The position numbers and the translations under genes were made by a program. Of a DNA stretch of 64,000 nucleotides, positions 43,341 through 54,300 are shown in pieces. The stretch's first letter is position 1, and every line of letters begins with the position of its first letter. Origin of the DNA: Pycnopodia helianthoides (Eukaryota > Echinodermata > Asteroidea > Forcipulatida > Asteriidae); assembly GCA_032158295.1 (NCBI GenBank), contig CM063250.1, positions 3,665,501 to 3,729,500 on the forward strand, written 5' to 3'. The notes beneath the pieces were generated by a model. The model saw nothing but the letters and a program-made list of their open reading frames with translations. It did no database searches and was not told the DNA's origin.

Positions 43341-44130
43341 ACTTCCACTCTTAATAGGTTTATTCTACCGAAAACAACAGACTGCTAGATTTGTTAGCCT
43401 GACAAAAAATACCCTCTTAAATCAAACGAGTTAGATAATTTCTCTGGTTGTTATTTATTGACGCATAAAATGAATAAAATTGTTGTCAAATGTTTCTTCT
43501 GTACTGTGCTGGCTAAAATTTAAAGCAGGCAAACCATCAACTATGTATGGCCTTAAGGCTTAAATAAATCGAGGAGATAGAGCTCTCCTAAGAACTGTCT
43601 ATGCCGTAGTTGACATTTAATGGTTACTTAATGGGATTTTTCACCTTTTACTTAAAGTCTGATTCAATTTTACTAAAATGTAACATTACAATTGAACTGT
43701 TTTTAAATAAAGATAGGTCATGAAGTTTGTGCTTGCTAACCATAACAACCCACTTTACCCAGTGTATAAAAAAGATCGAGTACCAGCAATCAGTTTTGTT
43801 TTAATCCGTGTAAAACAAATTACAAACATTTCATACATGGTTACAAAAACATTGAACAACAATGTGCATGGCTATACCGGAAAACCACCTTCGTCCACCG
43901 TCTCAGAATACCAAAGTTGTCGAGTGGAATTGCCCGGCCAACCAAATTCAGACAGAGAACTGGCACTGGCAGCACAGTGATCTGAGCCGTAACTCTGCCG
44001 TAGACATGGAGATGCGAAAGGCTATTCGTTAACGTTAGGCCAAAAAAAAGGAATTCCATAAAAAACATCATAAATCCCGAATCATATTATTCATCAAACA
44101 TGTTCTAAAATGAAGCTATTCTCACTTACT

Positions 44131-44400
44131 TTCTAAATCTGCAGTTTATAGATCCAAACTTGTCACCAAGGCATTGTGTTTCTTCCGTCAAATGAGTTAG
44201 GTTTTTATTTCTCTCTCGGTCGTGTGCTCTCACCGGCTAAGTTTTGACGGGAAGTTAACAGTTGGTACCCCGCACGTAAACAAGCCAACGCTGTGCTATA
44301 GGTTGAGAGTCAAGGGAGCCAACCAAACAACAAGTTGCCAGTGACGATACCACGTGATCAATCAGTTGATTGAGTGGTTGCTAGGCAGGAAGTGCATGAA
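44131..44400 (-). promoter_or_regulatory. EFCAB6: Probable EFCAB6 promoter and untranslated first exon
   Basis: On the minus strand AAA|GTAAGTGAG at 44130/44129 is a strong donor that can join to an acceptor before the start codon. Upstream, at 44334-44345 (GTTGCCAGTGAC) and 44377-44389 (GTTGCTAGGCAGG), are X-box-like words resembling RFX sites of ciliary genes. Position fits; transcription start is not shown by the sequence. Confidence 0.45.
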
Positions 44401-44466
44401 CCTCTGGGGCAGCAGCAGCTAGTAGAGCCATAGAGAAAGGACCCGGAGCCTAGCTAGAGCTATATA

Positions 44467-45032
44467 GTCTAGTCAATTTGTGCCAAAATGGCTTGACCTA
44501 GACCAAATTGCAACAGAAATGTTTTTGTGCAAGTGTCTCTTGAAACCCTCCCAAACAACATATCAAAAAAGTAGAAAAAAAGAAGTAGGGGAAATATGCC
44601 TAATTTGCATAAATCCAAATTGCCGCTTTTGCCTCTATTTTCAGTTATATAATAATATAATTTGTTTTTCAACACAATATTTTCATGGGTATGGTCACTG
44701 CATATTCTCCAAACACATACGAGCAAGGAAAAAAAACCAAGACGGCTGCCATTTTTCAAGCAGGTTCTGAAAGAATCGTACAATGTCAGAAAAAACGGCT
44801 TTGCATGCTTGAAATGCATGTTGGGCAAGTTCATCAAGCCTCCCTCTCTAGCAGACACAACGTGGCTTGGAAAATCGTGAATGACCTTTGTGGTAGAAAA
44901 TCTTTTCTGTTGCAATTTTGTCTAGGTCAAACCTAGTTGCGATAATCGTAACCCTCCATCCTCCCGACAGTCGGAGACCGGAGGACCGTCGGAGGATGGA
45001 GGGTTACTAGGTCAAACCATAGATTGACTAGA
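44467..45032. mobile_element. Large imperfect foldback upstream of EFCAB6
   Basis: Outer arms AGTCTAGTCAAT and ATTGACTAGACT; further in TTGACCTAGACCAAATTGCA pairs with TGCAATTTTGTCTAGGTCAA. The right arm is interrupted by the small foldback 44934-45006. Confidence 0.65.
44934..45006. mobile_element. Small foldback element, copy 2
   Basis: TAGTTGCGATAATCGTAACC and the later GGAGGATGGAGGGTTA match the element at 81-154; the right end is shortened. CTAGGTCAAACC flanks it on both sides (44922-44933 and 45007-45018). Confidence 0.7.
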
Positions 45033-45601
45033 CTGTAATCCGTACATCAACCATGGTGACCTAAACAAAGCGATCAATAAACACTGGTCTTTAATACAAT
45101 GCAACGTCACACTCTCGAGGATCTTCCCGGATTCATTGCATTCAGAAAAGACCAAAACATAAGGGGAAAATTGATTAGAGTCCAACCAACTCACCCTCTC
45201 AACAGCTCAATCACATCCCACAAGATTCTGGATTTCTTGATGATCCACAAAAAAATGCTTAAGAGACCTACAGATTCATTACGAATCACCCACACCCGCA
45301 ACTGAAGAGTGCCCGAAATTGAGGCATGAAAACATGTTAATGCTAAAAAAGAAGAGGATCTGAAAAAATATCCTCGAGGTCTCCACCCACATTTTTAATG
45401 ACACAATCGTCAAAATGGCTCCTTTTGGTCACCCTGTATATTAGCCAACCACATTCCCCTGTCACAATGACAAACACTACGAATATAATACATGGATACG
45501 GACCCTACCCATAAAACTTGTACAAAATTATTTTGCAAACTTATGGTTTTCAAGTCAACAGTCTTAAGTGTCACTTTACCACAAGTCTACGTAATAAAAA
45601 A

Positions 45602-45703
45602 CTTTCCCCGGCTCCTCGGGCCGGGTAAAACAATTCCCGGTGCCGTGGGCCGGGTAAAAAACCTTCCCGGCTCCTCGGGCCGGGTAAAACTTATTCCCGG
45701 TGC
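45602..45703. repeat. GC-rich minisatellite of about 32-bp units
   Basis: CCCGGCTCCTCGGGCCGGGT and CCCGGTGCCGTGGGCCGGGT units alternate, each followed by AAAAC, for about 3.3 copies. Each unit can form a small hairpin. It stands out from its AT-rich surroundings. Confidence 0.8.
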
Positions 45704-46297
45704 TTATTTCATGCCATAGAAACTCATCTTAACTTTACATAGGAATATCCCATTTCGAGTGTTGGCGTAGGCATACATGGGACTTGGTGTAAACTTTAAA
45801 GTCGAGGTCATTTTTTTAAAAATGAACAAACTCTAACACTAACCCCTTCTTTTAATCCGCCCTCATGAGATTGAAGGAAAAAAAAATACACAAATTAATG
45901 AATGGTTCGATATATTAAATGGCCCCAATAAGCTAGGTCTTTTCCCCACTTGCCCCCAACCCTGAATAACAAATTTTATGTCTGGTAATGCCACTGCTTA
46001 AAGCATACAGCAAAGACCTCTATGCTTCAAGTTCCATCAATTAGACACTTTTAACCACCAAAAGCATTCCTGAAATCATTCTCAATTCCTTGAAAATATG
46101 CAGCACCGGAAACTAAATTGGCTCACATCATTCTGTGGGGAACAAACTAGAACAAGTTGTACTCAAGTACATTGACCCATTCTCTCCTGGATGAAGGGAA
46201 GCAATTAGTGGTGTTTCATTTTGCCTGATGACTCAATAGCCGGGACTGGTATAACAAGTTCACATGTTGATAAATCAGCCACCCACCAGAACTTTAA

Positions 46298-46675
46298 GGA
46301 ACACGTTGCCTTGAACCGGCCGAGTTGGTCTATAAAAAGCGTTTGTAAACCAATTGTTATAAAATGCATATGGTTAGAAAGTTGTTTTAAAAGTAGAATA
46401 CAATGATTCACACTAATAATATGCCTCGAAATTGCATGGTTTTCCTTTTACATCGTGAACTAACACAGTCGGCCATTTTATGGAGTCAAACTTTTGACTC
46501 CGCAAAATGACCGACTGTGTTAGTTCGCAAAGTTCCAGGAAAACCACGCAATTTCGAGGCATATTTGTGTGAATCATTTTATTATAAACATCTTGCTAAC
46601 CATATGCATTTTATCAAAAACGGTTACAGACGCTTTTTATAGACCAACTCGACCGATCCAAGGCAACGTGTACCT
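46298..46675. mobile_element. TTAA-flanked full-length palindrome, family C
   Basis: Starts GGAACACGTTGCCTTG and ends CAAGGCAACGTGTACCT, with nearly the whole 378 bp pairing around TTTGACTCC; TTAA at 46294-46297 and 46676-46679. Confidence 0.82.
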
Positions 46676-46679
46676 TTAA

Positions 46680-47064
46680 AGGAACATTACAGAATTGGTA
46701 AGAAAAAAACTTGTAAAATATACTTTTGATCACAGATTTACATAAAACTTACACGGTCTAATGATGATGATAGTAGAAAACATCCCTTGAAATATTTCTG
46801 TCTGAATTGCCATATTTGAAGAGAAATGAATAAACTAATTTTCCGATTGGAGTTTATCGCTCAGTGAGCGTTTTATTCATTTGTTGAAGCTATATGATTT
46901 CATGCAAATGTGTAATCGGGTTTTCACTATTTTCTCGTGACACAGATGGCCGATCGATCTCAAACTTCTACAGGTTTGTCAGTTTATGTATATGGTGGAT
47001 TACATAAAGCGCTTACACTGCCAGCAACTGTTTTGTTAGCAAAAACCAATTCTGTAATGTTCCT
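46680..47064. mobile_element. TTAA-flanked foldback, family D, copy 1
   Basis: Starts AGGAACATTACAGAATTGGT and ends ACCAATTCTGTAATGTTCCT; TTAA at 46676-46679 (shared with the previous element) and 47065-47068. Confidence 0.85.
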
Positions 47065-47905
47065 TTAAGCGAGATCAAATGGGATTTAAAAAAAACCTTA
47101 GACAAATAAACAACACATACATTTCAAGAACCAGCACAAACTTCCACAATTTTTTCTCAGTATATTTTTTTGGTACTTTAATACTACATTTTTCATTGCA
47201 CACTTTAGTCGTACTGCTTAAATGCTTTACTGTTATAACCTTAGGAAAGACAAGGTTCACTGCCACTTGGCGTGAAGAGGCGATCTGAAACAGGAAGATA
47301 AAAAGGAGTATCGCCCTCCGTTTTTTCAAGGCCCAAACTTTGAAAGAATAGTTTAGTTTTGTTCATGAATATTCAACACAACAACGAGCTGAACAATTTA
47401 AATATTACCCAGTAGGCCTATCAACAATAAATAATACACAAAATGAAGTAAGAAATAAGAGAAAAGGAAAACATTAATAAACAAATCCTTTCCATGATAA
47501 ACTTTGCCAGCTCAAAACCGTTAAATCACCGTTAATTTTTTGTAACGATCACGCACGAATACTGCTTCACTTGTTTTGTTTTTTTAAATACATTTTATGC
47601 ACATCATTTCGTTTATATACAGACACATATTTTTGATACACGATTCCACAATTAGTACTTTTTATGAGATTTAGTCCCGGAAGTTAGTCCCGTTCTACTG
47701 CTCATATCACCATCAGCCTGTCAATTTTTAATTTAAAATTTACAAAGTCTAATCCTTTCAGGAAGATCATTTGCCTTCAACACGAGGAAGCCTTTTTTTT
47801 ATAGTCGCCAAACTGCTTTTCAAAAATGAATATCTGACAGCAATTGAATTCACAGCATCACATTTGATGCATCTACATCGGAATTTAACTTCATCAAGCT
47901 CTTAA

Positions 47906-48237
47906 AGGAACATTACAGAATTGGTAAGAAAAAATCTTGTAAAATAAACGTTTTGATCCCTTGAAATATTTCTGTCTGAAATGCCATATTTGATGAGAAA
48001 TGAATAAACTAATTTTCCGATTGCAGTTTATCGCTCAGTGAGCGTTTTATTCATTTGTTGAATCTATACGATTTCATGCAAATGTGTAATCGGTTTTTCA
48101 CTATTTTTCATGACCCAGATGGCCGATCGATCTCAAACTTCTACAGGTTTGTCAGTTTATGTATATGTTGGATTACATAAAGTGCTTACACTGCCAGCAA
48201 CTGTTTTGTTAGCAAAAACCAATTCTGTAATGTTCCT
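47906..48237. mobile_element. TTAA-flanked foldback, family D, copy 2
   Basis: Same ends as 46680-47064 with an internal deletion of about 50 bp. Flanks are direct repeats of at least 21 bp (47885-47905 and 48238-48258), each bounded by TTAA. Confidence 0.85.
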
Positions 48238-49119
48238 TTAACTTCATCAAGCTCTTAAACAAGGGGCTCCAGGGTCAAATTCAGTTTTCTGATTCGTCTT
48301 TTCAACAGATACAAGTCCCTATGGAAGTGGGAAAAACATATTACAAGTCTCTTACCAAACAAACAAAAATTGTGTAAAATGCCATATCAAATAACTTGAA
48401 AAACAACATTTTAAAACATGAGATTACAGAGACTTGTAGACTTGTTTTCCCAATAAGGACTCTTCCTATTGGAAACTGATTGCATAACAAAACTGAATTT
48501 GACCTAACACTCCCTCGTTCAAACACATTGTTCATGGATTGTACCCTGCAACTTTTTTTCGAGTAACAGCTTTATGAAATTGGACCCAGATTTGTTGTGA
48601 TTTCATAATGAACATCTGTGCATATGAACATTTAATCTGAACTTAAAGAGAATTTCATTAAAATAACTATGAATTTTGCCCCATGTTCGACTGCAAGGAA
48701 GGGCAGTGGAATTTTTAAACATATAAATATCAGAGCACAAAATATCATCAAAATTGTTTTATATTACAGGTCGAATCAAATTTCTTCTTTTTAAAATAAT
48801 TTATTTCAATATAAATAAAAATGGGACTGGAAGAAAAAAAAAATAGTCTGGTCCCTCAATATGAAATGAGAATAAGAACTATCACCGTTAATATCTATAC
48901 AGGGAATCCAACAAAGATGGCAACACCAATAGACTACGCAAGTGAATAGTTTGAATATTGTGACCTTTCAAAGTGCCTGATGTTTGCGTTTATTTAAAAG
49001 GGAGACTGTCATCATGATCTGATAGCAATGCAGCTGTACATAGAAGTACGAACTCTAACCCCGTTACTGCATTCACCATCAAATTACAAAATAACAGTGA
49101 TCCCACCGATCACGATGTG

Positions 49120-49300
49120 ACGGCCAGCATGCGTGTGGGAGAAACCCTTTATATAGGAAAAAACCCTACAAATCAGGTAGGGACTGAAAAAAACAAAATC
49201 CACTTTCAATGCTCTGCTCTGAAGCGGGATTCGAACCACAGACCCCAGAGGTAACAGGCTCGGGCAGATCTCAGCAATCGATCTGGCAGATCTCAGCAAT
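49120..49300 (-). mobile_element. tRNA-derived SINE, family 2, reverse copy
   Basis: Reverse complement of the 6190-6435 type: B box GGTTCGAATCCCGC (minus strand, about 49227-49240), AGTCCCTACCTGATTTG and GGGTTTTTTCCTATATAAAG. Confidence 0.65.
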
Positions 49301-51222
49301 CAGATCTCAAAGAGGTTGTTTCCTTCACACGTTAACTTAAATGCAAGGTACCTCAAACATTCCTGGAAGTTGGAATACAGAGACTCATGCAGTCTGTCTA
49401 AAAGCATATGCCCCCTGCTCCATCTAATAGACCCCTTGCATATGACTGTCACAAGACCCAAACAGCGCCCTCTCTGAGGTCAATGAAGACCTATACCATT
49501 GGCTGAGAGTTGTTGGAAAACCATATATATGCTATGCATGTTTCAAATGTTTGACCTAGCTTTTAGCGCTTATGCAAGGGGTTCTGTAACATAAACGATA
49601 AGCACATTAACATAAAGGGTATTCAACGAGCCCCGCTCCCACCACCATTTCCATCCACTGCCGTCTCACTACAAAAGACGCAAGTAATAAACTAAACCAA
49701 TGTATAGCTTACATGTGATAAGCCAAAACAGAAACTAAACTGACGTTAATATTCTTTTCACTGGAATAGTACGAAATCCCAACCGGAAAACTCGCTTGCA
49801 TTTTTTACACGTCAGCACGTCTTTTTGAGTACATTTTGTTTACATACACAAATTACTAGCACCACACAAGTACTCGCCATTAATATCCTGTTTAAAAACA
49901 TTAACATAAAAACTTGACAAGAAATAAATACGCTCTTACAAAATATAAAAAAATCTAAATTAAACATGTTTGTGGTTAAAATAAACAAGGTGAGTTTCTT
50001 TCTAGTTTAAAACCCTTCAGTGAAGGCTGGTGTGACATGAAGTCTTGGCACATGTTATTCATTTCACTGTTTTTTTCCAAAGTGCAATGCCCTCTGAAGT
50101 CAAAGTTCTTGATATCCTAGACTGGACCATCCACATATCTGAGGGGGGGGATCAGTCCTCAGAGTTGTGTTGTTTTGGGGGTGAGGTTTTTTGGTTGAGG
50201 GGCTGAACAATATTTACATAAAGACCTACCCAGATCTAACCCTCTGATAAAGTGGAGCCATCTGCTCTTTGTAGCAGGCTTGTAGATGTCTTGCTGACAG
50301 CCTGTGCTAGGTTCTGCGGTTTTCCAACACCCCTCCCCCTACCTACCAATCAAACTTTTTCCTTTACTGGAGTGCCAGGAACTAGTAGTAACTTCCCCCA
50401 TTTTGTAATTCCGGGGTATACTCTCTCACTTCTAGGTTAATTAATTAAAACGAATAAACACAATCTAAAAAATGAGTTAACAATATTAGCAATGGAATGA
50501 CACAATATTTAAGGTTATTAGAATGATACTTAATAATAAAATGACACAATCAAATTTAAATTATGTCAAAGGTGGGTAGTTCTAGTGTAGATGCAGTCAT
50601 AGTACAGAAGATAAAGTGTGTTCATCAAACAACCACTTGAAAGAGTCTAGGCTCTGAATTTGTGGTCTTGTGTTTTCAATTGAACAATAAAACCTCACTG
50701 TGTAGTATCTTTAATTTAAAAAAAAATTAAAGCTCAAATGATGACTTTAAATCTCGTCAATATCTGTCAACTCTCCCGGCACTATTTAAAGGTCCAATGT
50801 TATTAATTAGTAATATTAATAAAAATTATCAGGACACCGGTCACAGCAATATACACTATATGGTAGTTTGGCTGGTTACCTGTTTCAGCTGAGCAAGTTT
50901 TTTTTATGTTTAGCAAATTCTTGAATTTAACAGCTTTATAAAAATGAACCCTGGGCAGAGGTTCAATTTCATCAACGACTGTCGTTAATATTTCAAATTA
51001 CCATTTTGTCACGGCATTACTCATGAAAACATGAATATCTTTACGTCCAATTTTGAAGACTGAAATGATTATACAATATTTTTGGAAATGGAAAATAATT
51101 GGTCCAACTATTTAAGCGATTTTCCCATTGCCACGCCATTTTAAGTGTATAATTCGCAAATAACATAAAAACGTAAAATGTTTCGAAGCACCTGTTGATT
51201 TCTGATTTTTCGGCCAATCAGA

Positions 51223-51341
51223 TTACAGCGTAAACTGGAAGTCCAGCCCACTACTTGTGGGTAACTTGTCCGGTAATAGCTTTTCGAATTTCTCATTCAT
51301 GTGGACGGTGAAATAGTACTTCCAATACCCAACGCGATCCT
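51223..51341 (-). CDS. SULT4A1: SULT4A1 exon 6 (last)
   Basis: Encodes EDRVGYWKYYFTVHMNEKF, EKLLPDKLPTSSGLDFQFTL and TAA (51223-51225). Phase 1 in after a TTTTTATTTTAG acceptor. Confidence 0.93.
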
Positions 51342-54300
51342 CTAAAATAAAAAGAGAAAGACAAATCAACGAATTAATTAAGGGTAAAATTACATCTTTA
51401 AGGTAATAAAAACTATACAGCACATCCATAGGATGACATCACAGGGATTTAAATTTCAAACCCTGAAATGACACCACCGGAATCTACAAACACGCTTACA
51501 ACATGTGACTGTTTTGAGCAGTACGTTTCATAATAATTTTTTTATTTTTATCCTATCATATATAATGTATACAGAGTAACCGTATTGTATATACTATTGT
51601 CCTGTTCCCTATTGTTAGCTGCATCATCCCCAATGTAGCTTGCCCTCTAATCCTGTCCTTTCATGTTTCCCGCGTTACCCAGAATGCAGTTCCTCTCATG
51701 TTTCCCGCATAACCCAGAAAGCAGTTACCACCTTTATGGTCCAGTAATCCACACTTTCTCTGACCATCCTTCTGTCCTCACTACTTCACTCTGATTGGTT
51801 CTTAGCCACCCCACTGTTTGTAAACTAATAACTTTGATTGGCTAAAATTTTCCCCCTTTTTTCTGGATACGTACCCATTATTATTTGCTTCTCTTTTTTT
51901 GCTATAAATTTATATGTTTTCGTTTGTGCTTGTTTATGCCTCTGACGAAGGTCCGGTTTGGATTGAAAGCTAAGGCCATCTCCCCTACTAGTTTTATATG
52001 TATGTGAGCACAATCCCTTTTAAATTGTCTAAACCATCAGGTAAAAGCCCAGGGTTCTGCCCACAGTGGTTGGTGCCAGAAAACCCGCCCGACACTCAGG
52101 ATTCCCCAACTACCACTGGCAGAATTTGTTCTGTTTCTGACCACCACACATTTTCCAAATTAATAATTACACATGCAATTTCCTTCCAAAGGTTTTCAAC
52201 CAAATGTAAAATTGGGTATTTACCAGTAAAAATGGTATCCAAAGCCATGAATTTTGAGTACTTCTTTGATTTAAATCTGTTCATATGATCTACCGTGTAA
52301 CTGATCCATCTCGCAATGGTTTCCAGAGTAACACCACTAAAGAAATCCTGGGCAGAACCCTGAAAGCCTTTAGACCCGATAAAACAAGTTCAAACCCATC
52401 AAGCCATCTAAAAGACACGATTGATTCCAGCCAGAAGTGGCTATTGGTCATTTGCTAAGAGATTTCTTGTGCAATAATACCTATTGGAAGTCCTAGAGGG
52501 GTGGTCATTGATGGATTATTATTTTTGTGTCAAAGAATTAATCCAGGGTCATTTGACATTTTGTTATGCTATCTGGATATGTCTTTATAGGGAACTTGGA
52601 ATTTTTGGGATTTTCGACCGAATTTTGTGCGGAGTACACAACACTTAAAGGCCCTGTACACTATTGGTAAGATCGAAAAACACAATATTCACAGATTCAC
52701 ACATAACTTACATGATTTAAAGTAATGGTAGAAAGGGTTCCTTAAAATATTTCTGCCTAAAATGCTATCGTTTCTGAGAAACGAGTAAAACAATAGTAAT
52801 TATCGTGCGCGATAATTTGAAAAAACAGAAAACAATACCTTTAACAAACCTACAGTTTACAACAGTACCATGGCATAATAAGGTGTTTTTTAAGGCCAAA
52901 TGTCAGTTTGAAGATATGGATCCCCTTAAAACAGGCAATCGCTCAATTCAAATTATTTTCATTGTCTTGAGAAATACTCTGCTAGGATTAAGACCACTAA
53001 CAACCTTTTGCACTTATACACAGGTCCGAAAGCAGTCTGCAACAGAAGATTCCCCTTTTTTCACCCATCACTAAAATTGCTTAAAAAGATACCAAAATTT
53101 GAAGAAAACAAAATATTCACTACAATCCCAAACGATCAGTGACTATGAAACTGACCTTTGCGATTGTACATCAGTTCCTCCCCAAAGTGTGTGCAGATGT
53201 CTTTGAGAGCTTCAGGTGTTAAGGGTCGCTCAAGGAAGTTCGCCAGCTGCTCCACGCTGGAGCTAGTACTCTGAGGACAAAACAAAACTATGATCACAGC
53301 ATTGATTCGATATTTAGTATGAAGTAAAAAGCATATTTTTGACTTCCAGTGCGACATGTTTACAGGAAGTATGAATTTGTGATCCATGGCTAACACAGCA
53401 GTTACAGGTTAAATGGCTTCTGACTGGCACCCCGAACAAAGATATTGAGAAAATAGGGACACCACCAGCATTAGAGATCAATAGCTCAGTTATATTTGAT
53501 ATGAAGTAAAACAAATTATATGAACATATTTATAACTTCCAGTGCGACATGTTTACGGGAAGTATGAACTTGTGATCCATGGCTTACACAGCAGTTACAG
53601 GTTAAATGGCTTCTGACTGGCACCCCGAACAAAGATATTGAGAAAATAGGGACACCACCAGCATTAGGGCTTGATGGCTCAGAGTGCCGGAGATTTCAGA
53701 TTCAAATTCCGCTCTAATCAAACTTTCTTTGATTAACACAAAATTATTCAGTTTCCATGGACCTCAAAGATGATAAGCTTAAAAAAATTATGAGATCACA
53801 AGTTATAAGTGGACTGCAAATGTAATAATCAAAATGTAATTAGTTGTACATGCTTTTAAGCAAATATGTATCTGGGCATAGTGAACTACGACTTTCATGT
53901 AATGAACCACAAGGGAAACAGACTGGGTACATTTTTTAATAACTTTGGTTCGAACAAACCCAGGTTTACTACAACTTTCAATGGCTAAATTTTGCTAAGA
54001 TTTCAACTTACCGTACGAACGTCCTCATATTTAAGGAAGAGAAAGTTATCTTCTTTCCTCTGGTCCCACCACTCTAGGACGTGTTTGAAGTAGGAACCGT
54101 ACCCCACTGAAGTATAACAAAAGTTACAAGCTAGTTCAGTCCATCAATTTCATTAAGCACGAAAAGTAGCTTAGCACAACAAAATTATGCTCACCAGAAT
54201 AAGATTACCAGCCAAACTACCATGTCACATGTGCAATTTGTGACTGGTATCCTACTCATTTCTGCAAGGCAGACAATCTTTAAGTAATATTTGCTGCTTT

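Larger units (their letters stand above)
42607..44130. other. Likely first intron of EFCAB6 with repeats
   Basis: Contains a 27-bp palindrome (42968-42994), a tRNA-derived SINE at about 43020-43340 and AT-rich sequence. CCACCAG at about 42620 on the minus strand could be the acceptor, with the matching donor near 44130. Confidence 0.5.
45033..51222. other. DNA between SULT4A1 stop and EFCAB6 start
   Basis: No exon is supported in these 6 kb. The left end holds repeats; 48300-51200 is AT-rich and unique-looking apart from a SINE at 49120-49300 and a foldback trace at 50830-50952. Some of it should be the SULT4A1 3' untranslated region; no polyadenylation site was assigned. Confidence 0.5.

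Noticed and set aside
44469..44915. A 148-codon minus-strand gene
   Set aside because: It lies wholly within the large foldback 44467-45032 and has matching open frames on both strands, as palindromes often do.
50252..50440. A short + strand gene downstream of SULT4A1
   Set aside because: A low-complexity frame of 62 codons with no recognisable motif or splice context.
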